NCBI GenBank assembly: GCA_016703965.1
Contig: JADJBB010000021.1
Span: forward strand, 2,097,344 to 2,161,343
Reading direction: 5' to 3'
Source of the DNA: Acidobacteriota bacterium
GTDB taxonomy: Bacteria > Acidobacteriota > Blastocatellia > Pyrinomonadales > Pyrinomonadaceae
DNA: 64,000 nt
Under the pieces are notes generated by a model. The model had not been told where the DNA came from, ran no database searches, and saw only the letters and a list, made by a program, of their open reading frames with translations. The position numbers were made by a program, and so were the translations under genes. Shown piece by piece: positions 63,261 to 64,000 of the stretch; the first letter of the stretch is position 1; every line of letters starts with the position of its first letter.

Positions 63261-64000
63261 TAAAGTCACCGCTTCAGCTAGCAACTCTTGGTTACGGAGT
63301 CGGAAGACTTGAGGCATTGGTCGGATCCGATAGAAAGCACGAAAGGTCGGCGCCCAAAATCTTGGAATATGGAAGACCATCGGGAAGTGTAATGCTGATC
63401 GAGAAACCGAGGCGGGGTCTTTCGTTGGATCTACGACGCGTTAGATGGAAACAGGAACTGTAGGATGAGGTTAGAGAAGAGGAAATCAGGAGTCAACCGC
63501 AGAACGGTTCGACCGGACGCTTGTAGAAATCGCAGAAGGTGGCCAAACGAGATGGAGAGGTTGGAACCAACTGACCGTTCGTTCAGTACGAGCAGTTTGT
63601 CGAATCGAATTCGCAGAACACGGAGCATTCTTTAGGTGAAGAGCTCGAAGAAAAGCGGAATCCGCTGAACATCTATCGACCGAACGGGATCCTGAACGCG
63701 GTCAGACAACTCGCAAGGTTCGAGCGAATTGAGCTTGAAAGCGCATCTGACCCTTCTCGCATCGGAGATGTCGGACATTGAGAACTGAAACACTGGTCTG
63801 AGGTTAAATTTCCCGCACTGGACAGAGGCCCTTGAAAACGGGATTCCACCCTCCTGGCTCTGAAGCTGTTTAGGGCAAAATCTGATAAAGCGATTGAGAA
63901 TGCTGTGAAAGGAAGAACTCAATTCGAAGATCTCCGTTTCGCGTCTGCATATCTTGAACACCAACTCAAACAACCTGAAACGCGGCTTCGACATTTCATC

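Noticed and set aside
1..64000. CRISPR array
   Set aside because: No series of direct repeats with unique spacers was seen. The only tight arrays are the hexanucleotide repeat at 7106-7345 and the diverged protein repeats at 35-36.7 kb.

Overview
The window looks like a chromosomal contig of an Acidobacteriota-type bacterium, probably Blastocatellia or a relative. This is an inference from the look of the housekeeping purA fragment and from the operon that couples a sigma factor, a zinc-finger membrane protein, an S9 peptidase and a TPR-CHAT protease. No marker in the window proves the taxonomy.

Layout. (1) Bases 1-1231: end of purA, a GNAT acetyltransferase, tRNA-Lys(UUU) and a terminator. 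(2) Bases 1275-4661: a small DNA-binding-like gene, a TPR-CHAT protease gene, a small secreted Cys-rich protein gene and the last 163 bases of an S9 peptidase gene, all on the minus strand. (3) Bases 4662-44695: a complete 40.0-kb Mu-like transposable prophage with TG...CA ends. It begins with a cargo gene that has its own promoter and terminator. A leftward early operon (16.6 to 5.5 kb) carries small regulators, a DDE transposase and a MuB-like ATPase. A control region (16.6-18.3 kb) holds the repressor, a UmuD-like protease and a superinfection-immunity protein. A rightward late block (18.7-44.6 kb) holds Gam, lysis genes, terminase, portal, capsid, and long-tailed siphovirus-type tail genes. 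(4) Bases 44696-48071, minus strand: the rest of the S9 peptidase gene, then a zinc-finger membrane protein and a sigma factor. (5) Bases 48643-54614, minus strand: a three-gene restriction-like operon (DNA methyltransferase, helicase, GIY-YIG nuclease). (6) Bases 54982-64000: a mobilizable-element region with two ssb genes, RNase HI, a ribbon-helix-helix protein and a MobL-like relaxase, almost all broken by frameshifts.

Main result. Joining the two S9 pieces across the prophage restores one 641-residue open frame with Ser, Asp and His of the catalytic triad. The native locus was therefore a five-gene operon: sigma factor, zinc-finger membrane protein, S9 peptidase, small Cys-rich secreted protein, TPR-CHAT protease. 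The prophage has landed in the third gene and cut off the protease half. The pairing of a caspase-like TPR-CHAT protease with a sigma factor and a candidate small substrate is the strongest lead for an undescribed system here.

Caution. Many long, otherwise healthy genes (transposase, MuB-like ATPase, head protein, tape measure, tail protein, CHAT) are each broken by one-base changes, mostly in short homopolymers. The damage becomes dense from about 53.9 kb to the end. This fits unpolished long-read sequence better than biology, so frameshifted genes are annotated as single genes with the break positions given.
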